A stretch of 64,000 bases of DNA from Erwinia billingiae Eb661 (GCF_000196615.1 NC_014306.1:4836001-4900000), one strand, 5' to 3'. Positions 1 to 9,073 are shown, counted from the first letter of the stretch. The notes: generated from the letters alone by a model not told the origin. Numbers and translations are program-made.

Positions 1-1053
1 TGGCTGCATCACCAGATTTCGACCGGCATGCGCGGCTTTGTCTGGAAGAATGAAAACCCGCGCAACGGCGCAACCTCAACGCTCGGCAGCGCCTCGCTGG
101 ACAATCCGCAGGCGTTTGCCGAGCCGGACTATCCTGACTTTACGCATCGTTACCATTCGGCGACCGCCACCCAGCAGGCCTTCTTACTCAGCGATACGCT
201 GACCTTTTCGCCGCAGTGGAGCCTGCTGCTGGCCGGCAGCGAAAGCTTCCTGAGTTCGGCGAACTACGCCAAAACCGGCAGCCGCACCAGCGAGTCAAAT
301 AACAGCGGGTTCAGTGGTTCAGCCAGCCTGATGTTTAAGCCGGTCGATCCGCTGACGCTTTACGTCACCTATGCCGACAGCCTGCAACAGGGCGATACCG
401 CACCGACCGGAGCCGCCAACGCCGGCAATATTCTGGCGCCGTACCGCAGCAAGCAGGTGGAAGTGGGCAGCAAGCTGGCGGTAGGCAAAGTCCTGCTCAC
501 TGCCGCACTGTTCCAGATCGATCGCCCGTTTGCCTATACCACCACCAGCGGTGAATACGCCGTTGACGGTAACCAGCGCAACCGGGGCCTGGAGCTGATG
601 GCCGACGGCGACCTCAGCGAAAATCTGCATCTGTATGGCGGCATGACCTGGCTCGATCCGCGCCTGCGCGATACCGCCAGCGCAACCACCGACGATAAGC
701 AGATTGTCGGCCTGGCACGCTATACCGCCAGCCTGTTTGCTGCTTACGATCTGCCGTTCTTTAGCGGCACTGATATTCACGGCGGTATGCATTACGTTGG
801 CCGCCGCAGCACCGATAACGCCAACGACAGTTGGGTGGGCAGCTACGCCACCTTCGATGCCGGCACCCGCTACAAAACGCGGCTTTTCAATACCGACACT
901 ACGTTCCGGCTGGATATGACCAACCTGACCAATCGCCATTACTGGACCAACATCGTGCCCGGCGGCCTGAACGGCTACAGCGGTGCCGGTTATGCCAGCG
1001 CCCAGATTGGCGAACCGCGAATGGTGCAGATTTCCATGCAGCTTAATTTCTGA
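1..1053 (+). CDS. TonB-dependent siderophore receptor, 3' part (5' end outside window)
   Basis: The frame is open from base 1, so only the C-terminal ~350 residues are present and the plug domain lies outside the window. The protein is an outer-membrane beta-barrel that imports a ferric siderophore using TonB-ExbBD energy. Visible signs are alternating amphipathic strands, the NxxRGLEL-type strand typical of the FhuE/FoxA/Fiu receptor group, a conserved DMTNLTNRHYW segment near the end, and a C-terminal phenylalanine (MQLNF) as required for BAM-mediated insertion. The stop is 10 nt before the start of a periplasmic binding-protein gene, which suggests a shared transcript for one uptake system. 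The family is clear; the siderophore cannot be told from this fragment. Confidence 0.85.
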   Translation, partial: WLHHQISTGMRGFVWKNENPRNGATSTLGSASLDNPQAFAEPDYPDFTHRYHSATATQQAFLLSDTLTFSPQWSLLLAGSESFLSSANYAKTGSRTSESNNSGFSGSASLMFKPVDPLTLYVTYADSLQQGDTAPTGAANAGNILAPYRSKQVEVGSKLAVGKVLLTAALFQIDRPFAYTTTSGEYAVDGNQRNRGLELMADGDLSENLHLYGGMTWLDPRLRDTASATTDDKQIVGLARYTASLFAAYDLPFFSGTDIHGGMHYVGRRSTDNANDSWVGSYATFDAGTRYKTRLFNTDTTFRLDMTNLTNRHYWTNIVPGGLNGYSGAGYASAQIGEPRMVQISMQLNF

Positions 1054-1063
1054 TGAGGTCCTG

Positions 1064-2086
1064 ATGAACATGCGCCCGATCCTGCTGCCGCTGCTGGCGG
1101 CACTGAGCCTGACCACTTTTAGCCAGTCGCTATTCGCCCGCACGGTAACCGATGACGCGGGGAATCGCGTCACCGTTCCCGTTCAGGCAACGCGCATTGC
1201 CGATGGCTGGTATGCGCACCATTCGCTGCTGATGACGCTGGGTGCGGGCGACCGGATCGTGGCGACGGTAAATCACGCCAAAGACCGGCCGTGGATGTTT
1301 AAAATCCAGCCGTCGTTAAATCAGGCGCTGTCGGTGCATGGCCGCAGTTTCGAGAGCGAAGCGCTGCTGACGCGAAAAGTGGATGCCGTGTTTGTCGCGG
1401 CGGAAGATGGCGATGCCGCCGCCTATCGCCAGGCTGGCCTGCCAACGCTGGTGATGGGTTTTGACGACTTCCCGTCCATGAAGCGCTCCCTGCTGACCAC
1501 GGCGGAGGTGGTCGGGACGGAGAAAGCGCGTCGGCGGGCGCTGGCATACAATGCCTATCTGGACCAGCATATTGCCGCGATTCAGGCCAAAACGGCGGCG
1601 CTGCCGGCTGACCAGCGCCCGCGCGTGCTGCATATTGAGTCACTGCATCCGTTAAAAGTGGATGGTAGCCATACGCTGATTGATACCTGGATCAAACTGG
1701 CCGGCGGGCGCAATGCGGCGGCGGAAGTGAGCGGCAATATGAAGGAAACCTCGCCGGAGAACGTGCTGTTCTGGCAGCCGGATATCATCATTATTGGTGC
1801 CGGTGCAGGTTCTATTGCTGACTCCGATTACGCGACACTATTTAGCAGCCTGAATGCGGTGAAAAACCATCAGGTGTGGCAAAACCCGGCCGGGGTTTTC
1901 CCCTGGGATCGCTACGGTACCGAAGCCGCGCTGCAAATCCAGTGGGCAGCAAAACTGCTGCATCCGGCGTTATTCCCGGATCTCGATATGGTGAAAACCA
2001 CCCAGGATTTCTATCAGCGCTTCTTTGATTACCCGCTAACGGCGGATCAGGCCGGTAGGATCTTGCGGGTGTTGGGGCCGGAATGA
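1064..2086 (+). CDS. Iron-siderophore ABC transporter periplasmic substrate-binding protein
   Basis: About 340 aa. The start at 1064 was chosen over in-frame 983 because it follows a GAGG ribosome site and opens a good signal peptide, with cleavage expected after SLFA. The mature part begins with TVTDDAGNRVTVP, the signature opening of FecB/BtuF-type (cluster A-II, COG0614) binding proteins that carry ferric siderophores or cobalamin. Other family features are the PERVL-like segment, WQPDIIII, and the long helix linking two Rossmann-like lobes. There is no lipobox cysteine, as expected for a Gram-negative soluble protein. It sits directly behind the TonB receptor; no permease or ATPase gene is in the window, so those are presumably elsewhere or upstream. 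Confidence 0.85.
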   Translation: MNMRPILLPLLAALSLTTFSQSLFARTVTDDAGNRVTVPVQATRIADGWYAHHSLLMTLGAGDRIVATVNHAKDRPWMFKIQPSLNQALSVHGRSFESEALLTRKVDAVFVAAEDGDAAAYRQAGLPTLVMGFDDFPSMKRSLLTTAEVVGTEKARRRALAYNAYLDQHIAAIQAKTAALPADQRPRVLHIESLHPLKVDGSHTLIDTWIKLAGGRNAAAEVSGNMKETSPENVLFWQPDIIIIGAGAGSIADSDYATLFSSLNAVKNHQVWQNPAGVFPWDRYGTEAALQIQWAAKLLHPALFPDLDMVKTTQDFYQRFFDYPLTADQAGRILRVLGPE

Positions 2087-2127
2087 GGCTGTAAAGTGTG
2101 AGCACTCAAGCCACGCTGATAAGCCAC

Positions 2128-2751
2128 TCAGTAAAGCGTGTCCTTAATCCGCCCCGGCAAAGCCCGATCGTAAGCCTCGCCGTCGATAGCTGACTGGGAA
2201 AGGGCTTTCAGGATGCTGCCGGTGCTGGGCAGTTGAGCGCGTTCAAGCTGGGTGGCGGGATCCCACAGTCGGGCGCGGATTATCGCCCGGCTACATTGGA
2301 AGAACACGCTATTTACCGTAATACGTAACACCGATCTCGGCCTGTTTCCCTCGACCGCAAAGCGTTCCAGCAGCTCGGGATTGATGCTGATCTCAGCAAC
2401 GCCATTTACCCGCAGCGTTTCACCAATGCCGGGGATCAAAAACAGCAGCGCCACACGAGGATCGCTGACGATATTTCTCAAACTGTCGATGCGGTTATTG
2501 CCTCGCCGATCCGGCAGCAGCAGGGTTTTCTCATTTTCGATATGCAGGAATCCGGCCGGGTCGCCTCTGGGCGAAACGTCCAGACCTGACGGGCCTGATG
2601 TCGCCAGTGCCACAAAGGGAGAAGAGTCAATAAACGGGCGGTAGGCCGGGTGAATATGGTCGGTTACTTTCATCAACGACGGCGTTGCAACCTCGCCATA
2701 CAGCTGTTCAAGCGCGGCCAGCGTTGTAATGCAATCCTGCTCGTCTGACAT
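2128..2751 (-). CDS. Pyridoxamine 5'-phosphate oxidase (PPOX)-family flavoprotein
   Basis: 207 aa, cytoplasmic. The start at 2751 is preceded by GGGGA at good spacing; the longer open frame to 3057 has no such site and overlaps the opposite gene. The split-barrel FMN-binding fold is indicated by SPFVALATSGPSGLDVSPRG, then a DRRGNNRIDSLRN segment and a DPRVALLFLIPG segment. This arrangement matches the MSMEG_1061-type FMN-dependent PPOX family. Members bind FMN or a related flavin; the physiological substrate is unknown, so no reaction is assigned. The gene is convergent with the binding-protein gene and divergent from the small lipoprotein gene at 2964. Confidence 0.8.
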   Translation of the reverse strand: MSDEQDCITTLAALEQLYGEVATPSLMKVTDHIHPAYRPFIDSSPFVALATSGPSGLDVSPRGDPAGFLHIENEKTLLLPDRRGNNRIDSLRNIVSDPRVALLFLIPGIGETLRVNGVAEISINPELLERFAVEGNRPRSVLRITVNSVFFQCSRAIIRARLWDPATQLERAQLPSTGSILKALSQSAIDGEAYDRALPGRIKDTLY

Positions 2752-2963
2752 GTTATCCCCGCAAATTTGATCGAAATTGTGCTTTGCTCGACGCCGACAA
2801 AGCACCTTGCCGATAATCATAGTACAGCGCCAGGATGGCAGATGGGTTACCGGCAACGGTTTCATCCGGCCGTCGTCGCATATCAGCCCGGTAATCTTCG
2901 CGTTTTTGACCAGGCTATCTATGCTGTCAGTATCGCTTTTGCATGCTTTTTTCTGGGGAAATA

Positions 2964-3218
2964 ATGATGAAGATGACTGGCATTCTGGCCCTGCTGGCGC
3001 TGGCGTTCTCAGGTACCGCCTGTTCGCAAATGTCTCAACTGCCGTTGGTGCCGCCAAAGCAGGATATTATCGCCACGCCGGTGGCGGCAAAGTGTGATGT
3101 CAGCCTGTGCCAGCAAAATTGCTATGTGCAAAACAGCCAGTGTCAGCGCAACAATGACAGTGGCTGTGGTGCCAAGATGCAGTCCTGCCTGCAGGCCTGC
3201 ACCTCTCAGTGCCGTTAA
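2964..3218 (+). CDS. Small cysteine-rich exported protein, probable lipoprotein
   Basis: 84 aa. The start at 2964 follows GGGGAA at 2955-2960. There is a basic N-terminus, a hydrophobic stretch (ILALLALAFSG) and then a cysteine in SGTAC that could be a lipidation site, although Gly rather than Leu/Val at -3 is atypical. The mature part carries eight further cysteines in the pattern CDVSLCQQNC, QC, GC, SC, AC, QC, which suggests several disulphides in the periplasm. No functional family is recognised. Its last 4 bases overlap the stop of the convergent hydrolase gene. Confidence 0.65.
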   Translation: MMKMTGILALLALAFSGTACSQMSQLPLVPPKQDIIATPVAAKCDVSLCQQNCYVQNSQCQRNNDSGCGAKMQSCLQACTSQCR

Positions 3219-4225
3219 GGTTGATCCAGATTTTTAATCAGCGCCTGATTAAACTTCGCCGGCTCTTCCATCTGCGGCGCGTGCCCCATTCCCGGGAATT
3301 CAATCAGCGTGGAATGCGGAATTAACGCGGCAACCTGCTTGCCCAGTTGGTTGTAATGGCCGATTTTTGCCTTCACCTCCGGCGGAGCAATATCGCTGCC
3401 GATCGCCGTGGTGTCTGAGGTGCCAATCATCAGCGTGGTTGGCATTTTCAGATCCTTAAACTCGTAGTACACCGGCTGAGTGAAAATCATGTCGTACAGC
3501 AGCGCCGAATTCCAGGCGACAATCTGGTGGCCCGGTCCGTTATTCAATCCGGCCAGCATGGTGACCCAACGGTCATATTCTGGCTTCCAGCGACCAACAT
3601 AATAGGTGTTCAGCTCATACTTTTTGATGCTGGCCGCCGAGGTTTTCAGCTCGCGCTGATACCAGTCATCGACGCTGCGCCACGGCACGCCCTTCGCTTT
3701 CCAGTCTTCCAGACCAATCGGATTCACCAACACCAGCTTCTGTACTTCCTGCGGATACATCAGCGCAAAGCGCGTTGCCAGCATGCCGCCGGTTGAATGG
3801 CCCACCAGCGTGACCTTGTCGATATGCAGTTTGTTCAGCAGGTTCTGCGTATTCAACGCCAGTTGCTGGAAGCTGTACTGGTAATGAGCGGGTTTGCTGG
3901 AGGTACAAAAACCGATCTGATCCGGGGCGATCACCCGGTAACCGGCGTGGCTCAACGCATCGATCGAGTCCTGCCAGGTCACGCCGCAAAAGTTTTTGCC
4001 GTGCATCAGCACCGCCGTGCGGCCGTTGGCCTGGCCTTTCGGCTGCACATCGATATAGCCCATGCTGAGCGGCTGGCCCTGCGAGGTAAAATCGAATTTC
4101 TGAATTGGGTAAGGGAAATCAAAACCTTGCAGTTCCGGCCCGTAGGTCGGCGTGGTTTCCGCCGCCGTTACAGAGAAACCGGTTACCAGGCTGGCAAAGA
4201 CCAGGCCACGAAGGATGTTCGACAC
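3215..4225 (-). CDS. Exported alpha/beta hydrolase
   Basis: 336 aa with GTG start; AAGGA lies 8-9 nt upstream. A signal peptide is visible (cleavage near VTAAE), so it acts in the periplasm or outside. Alpha/beta hydrolase signatures are HGKNFCG (oxyanion region), the nucleophile elbow GHSTGG with Ser at about residue 144, a GTSDTT segment for the acid, and GMGHAPQMEEP for the catalytic His. Substrate cannot be read from the sequence; relatives include esterases and haloalkane dehalogenase-like enzymes. It is divergent from the pectin-oligomer operon and shares the intergenic region that holds a KdgR operator, so co-regulation is possible. Confidence 0.8.
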   Translation of the reverse strand: MSNILRGLVFASLVTGFSVTAAETTPTYGPELQGFDFPYPIQKFDFTSQGQPLSMGYIDVQPKGQANGRTAVLMHGKNFCGVTWQDSIDALSHAGYRVIAPDQIGFCTSSKPAHYQYSFQQLALNTQNLLNKLHIDKVTLVGHSTGGMLATRFALMYPQEVQKLVLVNPIGLEDWKAKGVPWRSVDDWYQRELKTSAASIKKYELNTYYVGRWKPEYDRWVTMLAGLNNGPGHQIVAWNSALLYDMIFTQPVYYEFKDLKMPTTLMIGTSDTTAIGSDIAPPEVKAKIGHYNQLGKQVAALIPHSTLIEFPGMGHAPQMEEPAKFNQALIKNLDQP

Positions 4226-4559
4226 AGGTTTATCCTTATCAAATGAGGAAAGGGAGAGGAAAAATCAGCATAAACAAGGCTTAACCATAGTGGATAAAAA
4301 AGTCTGTCAGCGGATGTGACAGGTAAAGAAGCGCAAAGAAGAAAAACCGTACTAAAATTGGCAATCAAGACGGCACTTCAATAAAAATGAAACGGCATTT
4401 TATTAAATTGGTGAGATCGGTGTCCGGTTTCTTCTTTTTAATGTCACCTACCCCCTAAACCTGGCAAAATCGCAAAGGTTTTCTGTTCGTGCTGGTTCTA
4501 ACTTAGCTCATCCCCGACATAAGGCCGGGTCTGACAGTTGTCTAACCAGGATGGGCACT
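4226..4559. other. Intergenic region between divergent hydrolase and transporter genes
   Basis: This 334-bp AT-rich spacer separates the hydrolase (minus) from the oligouronide operon (plus). Its main recognisable element is the KdgR-type operator listed separately. No further gene was seen. A long leader of about 150 nt separates the operator from the transporter start. Confidence 0.6.
4386..4404 (+). promoter_or_regulatory. KdgR operator upstream of the oligouronide operon
   Basis: AATGAAACGGCATTTTATT fits the published KdgR consensus AATRAAAYRNNRTTTYATT at every position. KdgR is the IclR-family repressor of pectin catabolism in Enterobacterales and is released by KDG. The site lies about 155 bp before the transporter start, so it probably sits at or near the promoter with a long leader. 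Confidence 0.75.
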
Positions 4560-6149
4560 ATGATGATACGTAAACCAGGAACGCTAACTTATTTAGCCTA
4601 CGGATCAGGTGATTTTCTCGGCGCTGGCACCATGGCGCTAACCTCTGCGTGGCTTCTCTATTTTTACACTACCTTCTGCGGGCTCAGCCCGATTGAAGCC
4701 ACGTCCATCTTTGCCATGGCCCGCGTGCTGGACGCCGTGGTCAGCCCGCTGATGGGCTATCTTACCGACCACTTCGGTTCGACCTGGCTGGGCAAGCGCT
4801 TTGGTCGCCGCAAATTCTTCATTCTGACCGGTATCCCGCTGGTCTTCACTTACAGCCTGATGTGGGTCGGCGATATGACTTACGTCTATTACCTGCTGAC
4901 CTATCTGGTGTTCGAAGTGGTTTACACCTCAATTCTGGTGCCATACGAAACGCTGGTGCCGGAAATGACCGATGATTTCAAAGAGAAAACCAAGTTCTCT
5001 GGCGCACGCATCGCGCTGGCGCAGCTTTCAGCCATTCTGGCGGCTTTCCTGCCGGGCGTGTTGCTCAGCTACTTCGGCAAAGATAATGCGATCTCCTTCT
5101 TCTATTCCAGCCTGGTGTTCTCGGTGATTTGCGCCATCGTGCTGACGCTGGTGTGGTTTAACACCTGGGAACGGCCGGCCGAGAAAAAATCCGCTGCCGC
5201 ACTGGAAGCCGAGCAGCAGAAACTGACGCTCGGGCAAAGCCTTTCCCGACTGAAGATTGAGCTGACGTCCACGCTGCGCGTGCGCATCTTCCGCCAGCAT
5301 CTCGGCATGTATCTTGGCGGCTATATCGCCCAGGACGTGTTCAATGCGGTGTTCACCTATTACGTGGTGTTCGTGCTGATGCAAAGCGCCAGCCTGGCCT
5401 CTAATCTGATGGGCACCATGGCAATCATGCAGTTTATCGCCGTGATGGGCATGATCCCACTGTGCATCCGCTTCGGGCCTGCGCCTTCTTACCGCATCGT
5501 GGTGGTGCTGTTCGGTCTGAGCACCCTCTCTTACGGCGTGCTGTATTACACCGGCCTGAGCGATGTGTTCTCGCTGCTGCTGCTGGTATCGGGCCTTGCC
5601 GGACTGGGTCGCGGCGGCATCAACTATGTGCCGTGGAATATCTACACCTACATTTCTGACGTTGACGAGGTGATCACCGGACAGCGCCGTGAAGGGATTT
5701 TTGCCGGGATCATGACCCTGACCCGCAAAGCCTCCCAGGCGGGCGCGGTGATGCTGGTCGGCATCCTGATGCAGCTCTCCGGTTTTGTGGCCGGCAGCAG
5801 CGTGCAATCCCCGACGGTCAGCCACGCCATTCTCGGCATCCTGTGTGGCGGCACGCTGGTGATGCTGTGCATCGGCTTCTTTATCTCACTGCGCTTCAAG
5901 CTGAATCTGGCAACGCATCAGACGCTGCGTGAAGAGACAGAAAAAATGCGAGCAGCCGGCAATGTGGTGCCCGGCAATATCACCCCTCAGGCCCGGGCAA
6001 CCGTCGAGATGCTGGCCGGACTGCCGTACGAAGCACTGTGGGGCAACAACAATATTGGCTACCTCAACCGCAACAAGCCTGCTGTGACGCCATTGCCCGT
6101 CGCGCCGCTGGTTGAACCTGTCGCCAGTCAGTTAACCCGTCATCCCTGA
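4560..6149 (+). CDS. GPH-family oligogalacturonide/rhamnogalacturonide transporter
   Basis: About 529 aa. An in-frame ATG at 4551 is also possible, but AGGA at 4548 is better spaced for 4560. The protein is a 12-helix inner-membrane symporter of the glycoside-pentoside-hexuronide:cation (MelB-like) family. The N-terminal half shows the family motif around DAVVSPLMGYLTDHF followed by GKRFGRRKFFI, and the second half has RREGIFAGIMTLTRKASQAGAV. Length and motifs match TogT/RhiT-type transporters that import unsaturated oligouronides in soft-rot bacteria. It is the first gene of an operon with a GH105 hydrolase, KduD and an isomerase, which supports a pectin-fragment substrate. TogT versus RhiT specificity is not decidable here. 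Confidence 0.85.
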   Translation: MMIRKPGTLTYLAYGSGDFLGAGTMALTSAWLLYFYTTFCGLSPIEATSIFAMARVLDAVVSPLMGYLTDHFGSTWLGKRFGRRKFFILTGIPLVFTYSLMWVGDMTYVYYLLTYLVFEVVYTSILVPYETLVPEMTDDFKEKTKFSGARIALAQLSAILAAFLPGVLLSYFGKDNAISFFYSSLVFSVICAIVLTLVWFNTWERPAEKKSAAALEAEQQKLTLGQSLSRLKIELTSTLRVRIFRQHLGMYLGGYIAQDVFNAVFTYYVVFVLMQSASLASNLMGTMAIMQFIAVMGMIPLCIRFGPAPSYRIVVVLFGLSTLSYGVLYYTGLSDVFSLLLLVSGLAGLGRGGINYVPWNIYTYISDVDEVITGQRREGIFAGIMTLTRKASQAGAVMLVGILMQLSGFVAGSSVQSPTVSHAILGILCGGTLVMLCIGFFISLRFKLNLATHQTLREETEKMRAAGNVVPGNITPQARATVEMLAGLPYEALWGNNNIGYLNRNKPAVTPLPVAPLVEPVASQLTRHP

Positions 6150-6169
6150 ATATTCGAGGACAAAAAAAT

Positions 6170-7309
6170 ATGTTGGTCTATCCCGTAAAACACAGCGAAC
6201 TGCTCCGCCAGCCGGACCGCTTTATCTCCAGTAAAGAATTACATCAGCTGATCAATAAGTTGGTGGATAACCTGGTGAACATTACCGATGAGTCCGGCGA
6301 GTTCCTGTTAAGACTGGATGACGGACGGGTAATTGATACCAAGGGTTGGGCAGGCTGGGAGTGGACGCACGGCATCGGGCTGTACGGTATTCATCAGTAC
6401 TACCGCCAGACCGGTGACGATCGTCTGCGGGCCATCGTTGATGACTGGTTTCGCGACCGCTTTGCGGAGGGTTCCACCACCCGCAACGTCAACACCGTCT
6501 GCCCGTTCCTGACGCTGGCCTACCGCTATGAAGAGAGTAAAGACCCGCGCTGGTTGCCCTATCTGGAAAGCTGGGCCGACTGGATAGTACACAAGATGCC
6601 GCGTACCGATTGCGGCGGTCTGCAACACATCACGCTGGCAGAGGAAAACCATCAGCAGCTGTGGGACGACACGCTGATGATGACCGTGCTGCCGCTGGCG
6701 AAGATTGGCAAGTTGCTGAACCGCCCGGACTACATCGAAGAGGCGAAATATCAGTTCCTGCTGCATACCCAGCATCTGATGGATCGCCAGAGCGGCTTGT
6801 GGTTCCACGGCTGGACGTTTGAAGGCCACCACAACTTTGCCAATGCCCGTTGGGCGCGCGGCAACAGCTGGCTGACGATTGTTATCCCGGAATTCCTTGA
6901 GCTGCTGGATCTGCCGGAGAAAGACGCCACCCGGCGTTATCTTCAGCAGGTCCTTGCCAGCCAGCTGGCGGCGTTAGAGAACTGCCAGCATGAGAGTGGG
7001 CTGTGGCACACGCTGCTGGACGATCCGACCTCCTATCTGGAAGCCTCGGCCACCGCAGGCTTTGCCTTCGGCATGCTGAAAGCCGCCCGCTGCCACTATG
7101 CCGACGACCGCTACATCGCTGTAGCTGAAAAGGCGCTGAAAGGACTGATTAAGCATATCAATGCCGAGGGTGAACTGACTCAGGTTTCCTTCGGCACCGC
7201 GATGGGCAAAAACCTCGATTACTACCGCCAGGTCCCGCTGACGTCGATGCCGTATGGCCAGGCGATGGCGATTCTATGCCTGGTGGAATACCTGCACGTT
7301 TATCTGTAA
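6170..7309 (+). CDS. GH105 unsaturated galacturonyl/rhamnogalacturonyl hydrolase
   Basis: 379 aa, no signal peptide, so cytoplasmic. It belongs to the YteR/RhiN group (GH88/105, alpha6/alpha6 barrel), which removes the 4,5-unsaturated uronic acid from the non-reducing end of imported pectin disaccharides by hydrating the double bond. The catalytic Asp is expected in the WDDTLMM motif at about residues 165-171. Other family segments are GWEWTHGIGLYG (about 63-74), RGNSWL and a C-terminal PYGQAMAILCLVEYL. It starts 20 nt after the transporter stop. The expected product is 4-deoxy-L-threo-5-hexosulose uronate, feeding the next two genes. Confidence 0.88.
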   Translation: MLVYPVKHSELLRQPDRFISSKELHQLINKLVDNLVNITDESGEFLLRLDDGRVIDTKGWAGWEWTHGIGLYGIHQYYRQTGDDRLRAIVDDWFRDRFAEGSTTRNVNTVCPFLTLAYRYEESKDPRWLPYLESWADWIVHKMPRTDCGGLQHITLAEENHQQLWDDTLMMTVLPLAKIGKLLNRPDYIEEAKYQFLLHTQHLMDRQSGLWFHGWTFEGHHNFANARWARGNSWLTIVIPEFLELLDLPEKDATRRYLQQVLASQLAALENCQHESGLWHTLLDDPTSYLEASATAGFAFGMLKAARCHYADDRYIAVAEKALKGLIKHINAEGELTQVSFGTAMGKNLDYYRQVPLTSMPYGQAMAILCLVEYLHVYL

Positions 7310-7324
7310 AAAAAGGAAAACCGC

Positions 7325-8086
7325 ATGATCCTTAACGATTTTTCTCTCCACGGCAAGGTCGCCGTGGTCACCGGATGTAATACCGGGCTGGGGAAGAGTA
7401 TGGCCGTCGGCCTGGCGCAAGCCGGGTGCGACATCGTGGCCATAAACCGCAGTGAACCCACAGAAACCGCTAAGGAAGTCACGGCAGCAGGTCGACGTTT
7501 TTTGAGTCTGAAGGCCGATTTGGGCAAACAGGATCAACTGGCGTCGCTGCTTGAACGCGCGGTCGGCGAAATGGGGCAGATCGATATTCTGGTCAACAAC
7601 GCCGGGATCATCCGCCGCGATGAGGCACTGGACTTTAGCGAGCAGGACTGGGACGACGTGATGAATGTGAACATCAAGACGCTGTTCTTTTTGTCCCAGC
7701 TGGTCGCCCGTCAGTTCGTTAAACAGGGCCACGGCGGAAAAATTATCAACATCGCGTCCCTGCTCTCTTTTCAGGGCGGGGTTCGCGTGCCGTCGTATAC
7801 CGCCTCGAAGAGCGCGGTGATGGGCCTGACCCGCGAGCTGGCCAACGAATGGGCGAAGCATGGCATCAACGTCAACGCGCTGGCACCCGGCTATATCACG
7901 ACCAATAACACCGAGCAGTTACGCGACGACCCAACGCGCAACAAAGACATTCTTAATCGCATTCCGGCCGGACGCTGGGGAGCCCCGGAGGACCTGATGG
8001 GCCCGGTGGTATTCCTCGCCTCCAACGCGTCTGACTACGTTAACGGATACACCCTTGCGGTGGATGGCGGCTGGCTTGCACGCTAG
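7325..8086 (+). CDS. kduD: 2-dehydro-3-deoxy-D-gluconate 5-dehydrogenase (KduD)
   Basis: 253 aa, the same length as E. coli KduD. It is a classical short-chain dehydrogenase/reductase: the NAD-binding TGCNTGLG motif at about 17-23, NNAG at 91-94, catalytic Ser at about 145 and YTASK with Tyr158/Lys162. It reduces 2,5-diketo-3-deoxygluconate to KDG in the cytoplasm. An AAAAGG ribosome site precedes it and it starts 15 nt after the hydrolase. The same fold and role are found in Gram-positive DhuD enzymes of glycosaminoglycan catabolism, so either name would describe the reaction. Confidence 0.9.
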   Translation: MILNDFSLHGKVAVVTGCNTGLGKSMAVGLAQAGCDIVAINRSEPTETAKEVTAAGRRFLSLKADLGKQDQLASLLERAVGEMGQIDILVNNAGIIRRDEALDFSEQDWDDVMNVNIKTLFFLSQLVARQFVKQGHGGKIINIASLLSFQGGVRVPSYTASKSAVMGLTRELANEWAKHGINVNALAPGYITTNNTEQLRDDPTRNKDILNRIPAGRWGAPEDLMGPVVFLASNASDYVNGYTLAVDGGWLAR

Positions 8087-8132
8087 CCCTTTCTGCCCTT
8101 TTTGAACGAATAAGCCTTAAACGGGAGTAAAT

Positions 8133-8774
8133 ATGAATATTGCACTGATGATGGAAAACAGCCAGGCGGGAAAAAATGCGCTGGTATTAACCCAACTGGA
8201 AGCTGTCGCTAAAGAAAACAAAGATGCGGTGTTTAACGTCGGTATGCAGGACGATCAGGACCACCATCTGACCTATATTCACTTAGGTATCATGGCCAGC
8301 ATTCTGTTGAATGCTAAAGCGGTGGATTTTGTCGTCACCGGCTGCGGCACCGGCCAGGGCGCGCTGATGTCGCTGAACATCCATCCAGGCGTGGTGTGCG
8401 GCTACTGTATCGATCCGGCGGACGCCTTCCTGTTTGCGCAGATCAATAACGGCAACGCCTTGTCGTTACCTTTTGCTAAAGGCTTCGGCTGGGGCGCGGA
8501 GTTGAACGTCCGCTATATCTTTGAGAAAGCCTTCACCGGTCGCAAAGGCGAAGGCTATCCGCTTGACCGTAAAGAGCCTCAGGTCCGTAACGCAGGCATT
8601 CTGAACCAGGTGAAAAGCGCGGTCATCAAGGAGAACTACCTCGATACGCTGCGGGCCATCGACCCGGAACTGGTGAAAACCGCCGTGGGCGGCAAACGCT
8701 TCCAGCATTGCCTGTTTGAACACGGTAAAGATGCCGAGATTATTGCCTGGGTCAGAAAATTGATTCAGCAATAA
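8133..8774 (+). CDS. RpiB/LacA/LacB-family sugar isomerase, probable unsaturated-uronate ketol-isomerase (DhuI-like)
   Basis: 213 aa, cytoplasmic. The RpiB-family core is clear: VTGCGTGQGALM at about 68-79, with the conserved Cys71, then a CGYCIDPADAFLF segment. It carries a C-terminal extension beyond the ~150 aa of RpiB, a length and context matching DhuI-type enzymes that convert 4-deoxy-5-hexosulose uronate to the 2,5-diketo form. It is the last gene of the operon, 46 nt behind kduD, and no cupin-type KduI is present in the window. The function is therefore inferred from position in the pathway and known DhuI-DhuD pairs; a plain ribose-5-phosphate isomerase is less likely. Confidence 0.72.
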   Translation: MNIALMMENSQAGKNALVLTQLEAVAKENKDAVFNVGMQDDQDHHLTYIHLGIMASILLNAKAVDFVVTGCGTGQGALMSLNIHPGVVCGYCIDPADAFLFAQINNGNALSLPFAKGFGWGAELNVRYIFEKAFTGRKGEGYPLDRKEPQVRNAGILNQVKSAVIKENYLDTLRAIDPELVKTAVGGKRFQHCLFEHGKDAEIIAWVRKLIQQ

Positions 8775-8787
8775 TCATTTCATCATT

Positions 8788-8825
8788 ACCGGCAGCCACT
8801 ATCCGGTGGCTGCCGGTATTTTTTT
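8788..8825 (+). terminator. Rho-independent terminator of the oligouronide operon
   Basis: A perfect 12-bp stem (ACCGGCAGCCAC paired with GTGGCTGCCGGT) is followed by a T run, 14 nt after the isomerase stop. Confidence 0.92.
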
Positions 8826-9073
8826 ACCCTGTAAAAACACGATTATGTAAACTGCCATTTCACCATCATGGTTTTAATAATGTTGCGTATAATTACTGCG
8901 TAAAGTACTATTCCCTGCCAGTTAGATTAAATAACACCCCTAAAATTGATCTACATCAGAGGTCAAGCTTCCCCTCTTTCCCCGCGCCCACAGGTTTATG
9001 CCTCGTTTAATTAACGGTTGCTACCTTTCATTTTTAAAAATCGCATTCAGTTAAACATCATGGGAAAAAACAA

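Noticed and set aside
319..1173. 284-codon minus-strand open frame across the receptor gene
   Set aside because: Antisense to the TonB receptor, which has clear homology features; the minus frame has only shadow composition.
2752..3057. N-terminal extension of the PPOX-family protein
   Set aside because: The extra 102 codons have no family similarity or ribosome site and overlap the opposite-strand lipoprotein gene; GGGGA directly before 2751 marks the likelier start.
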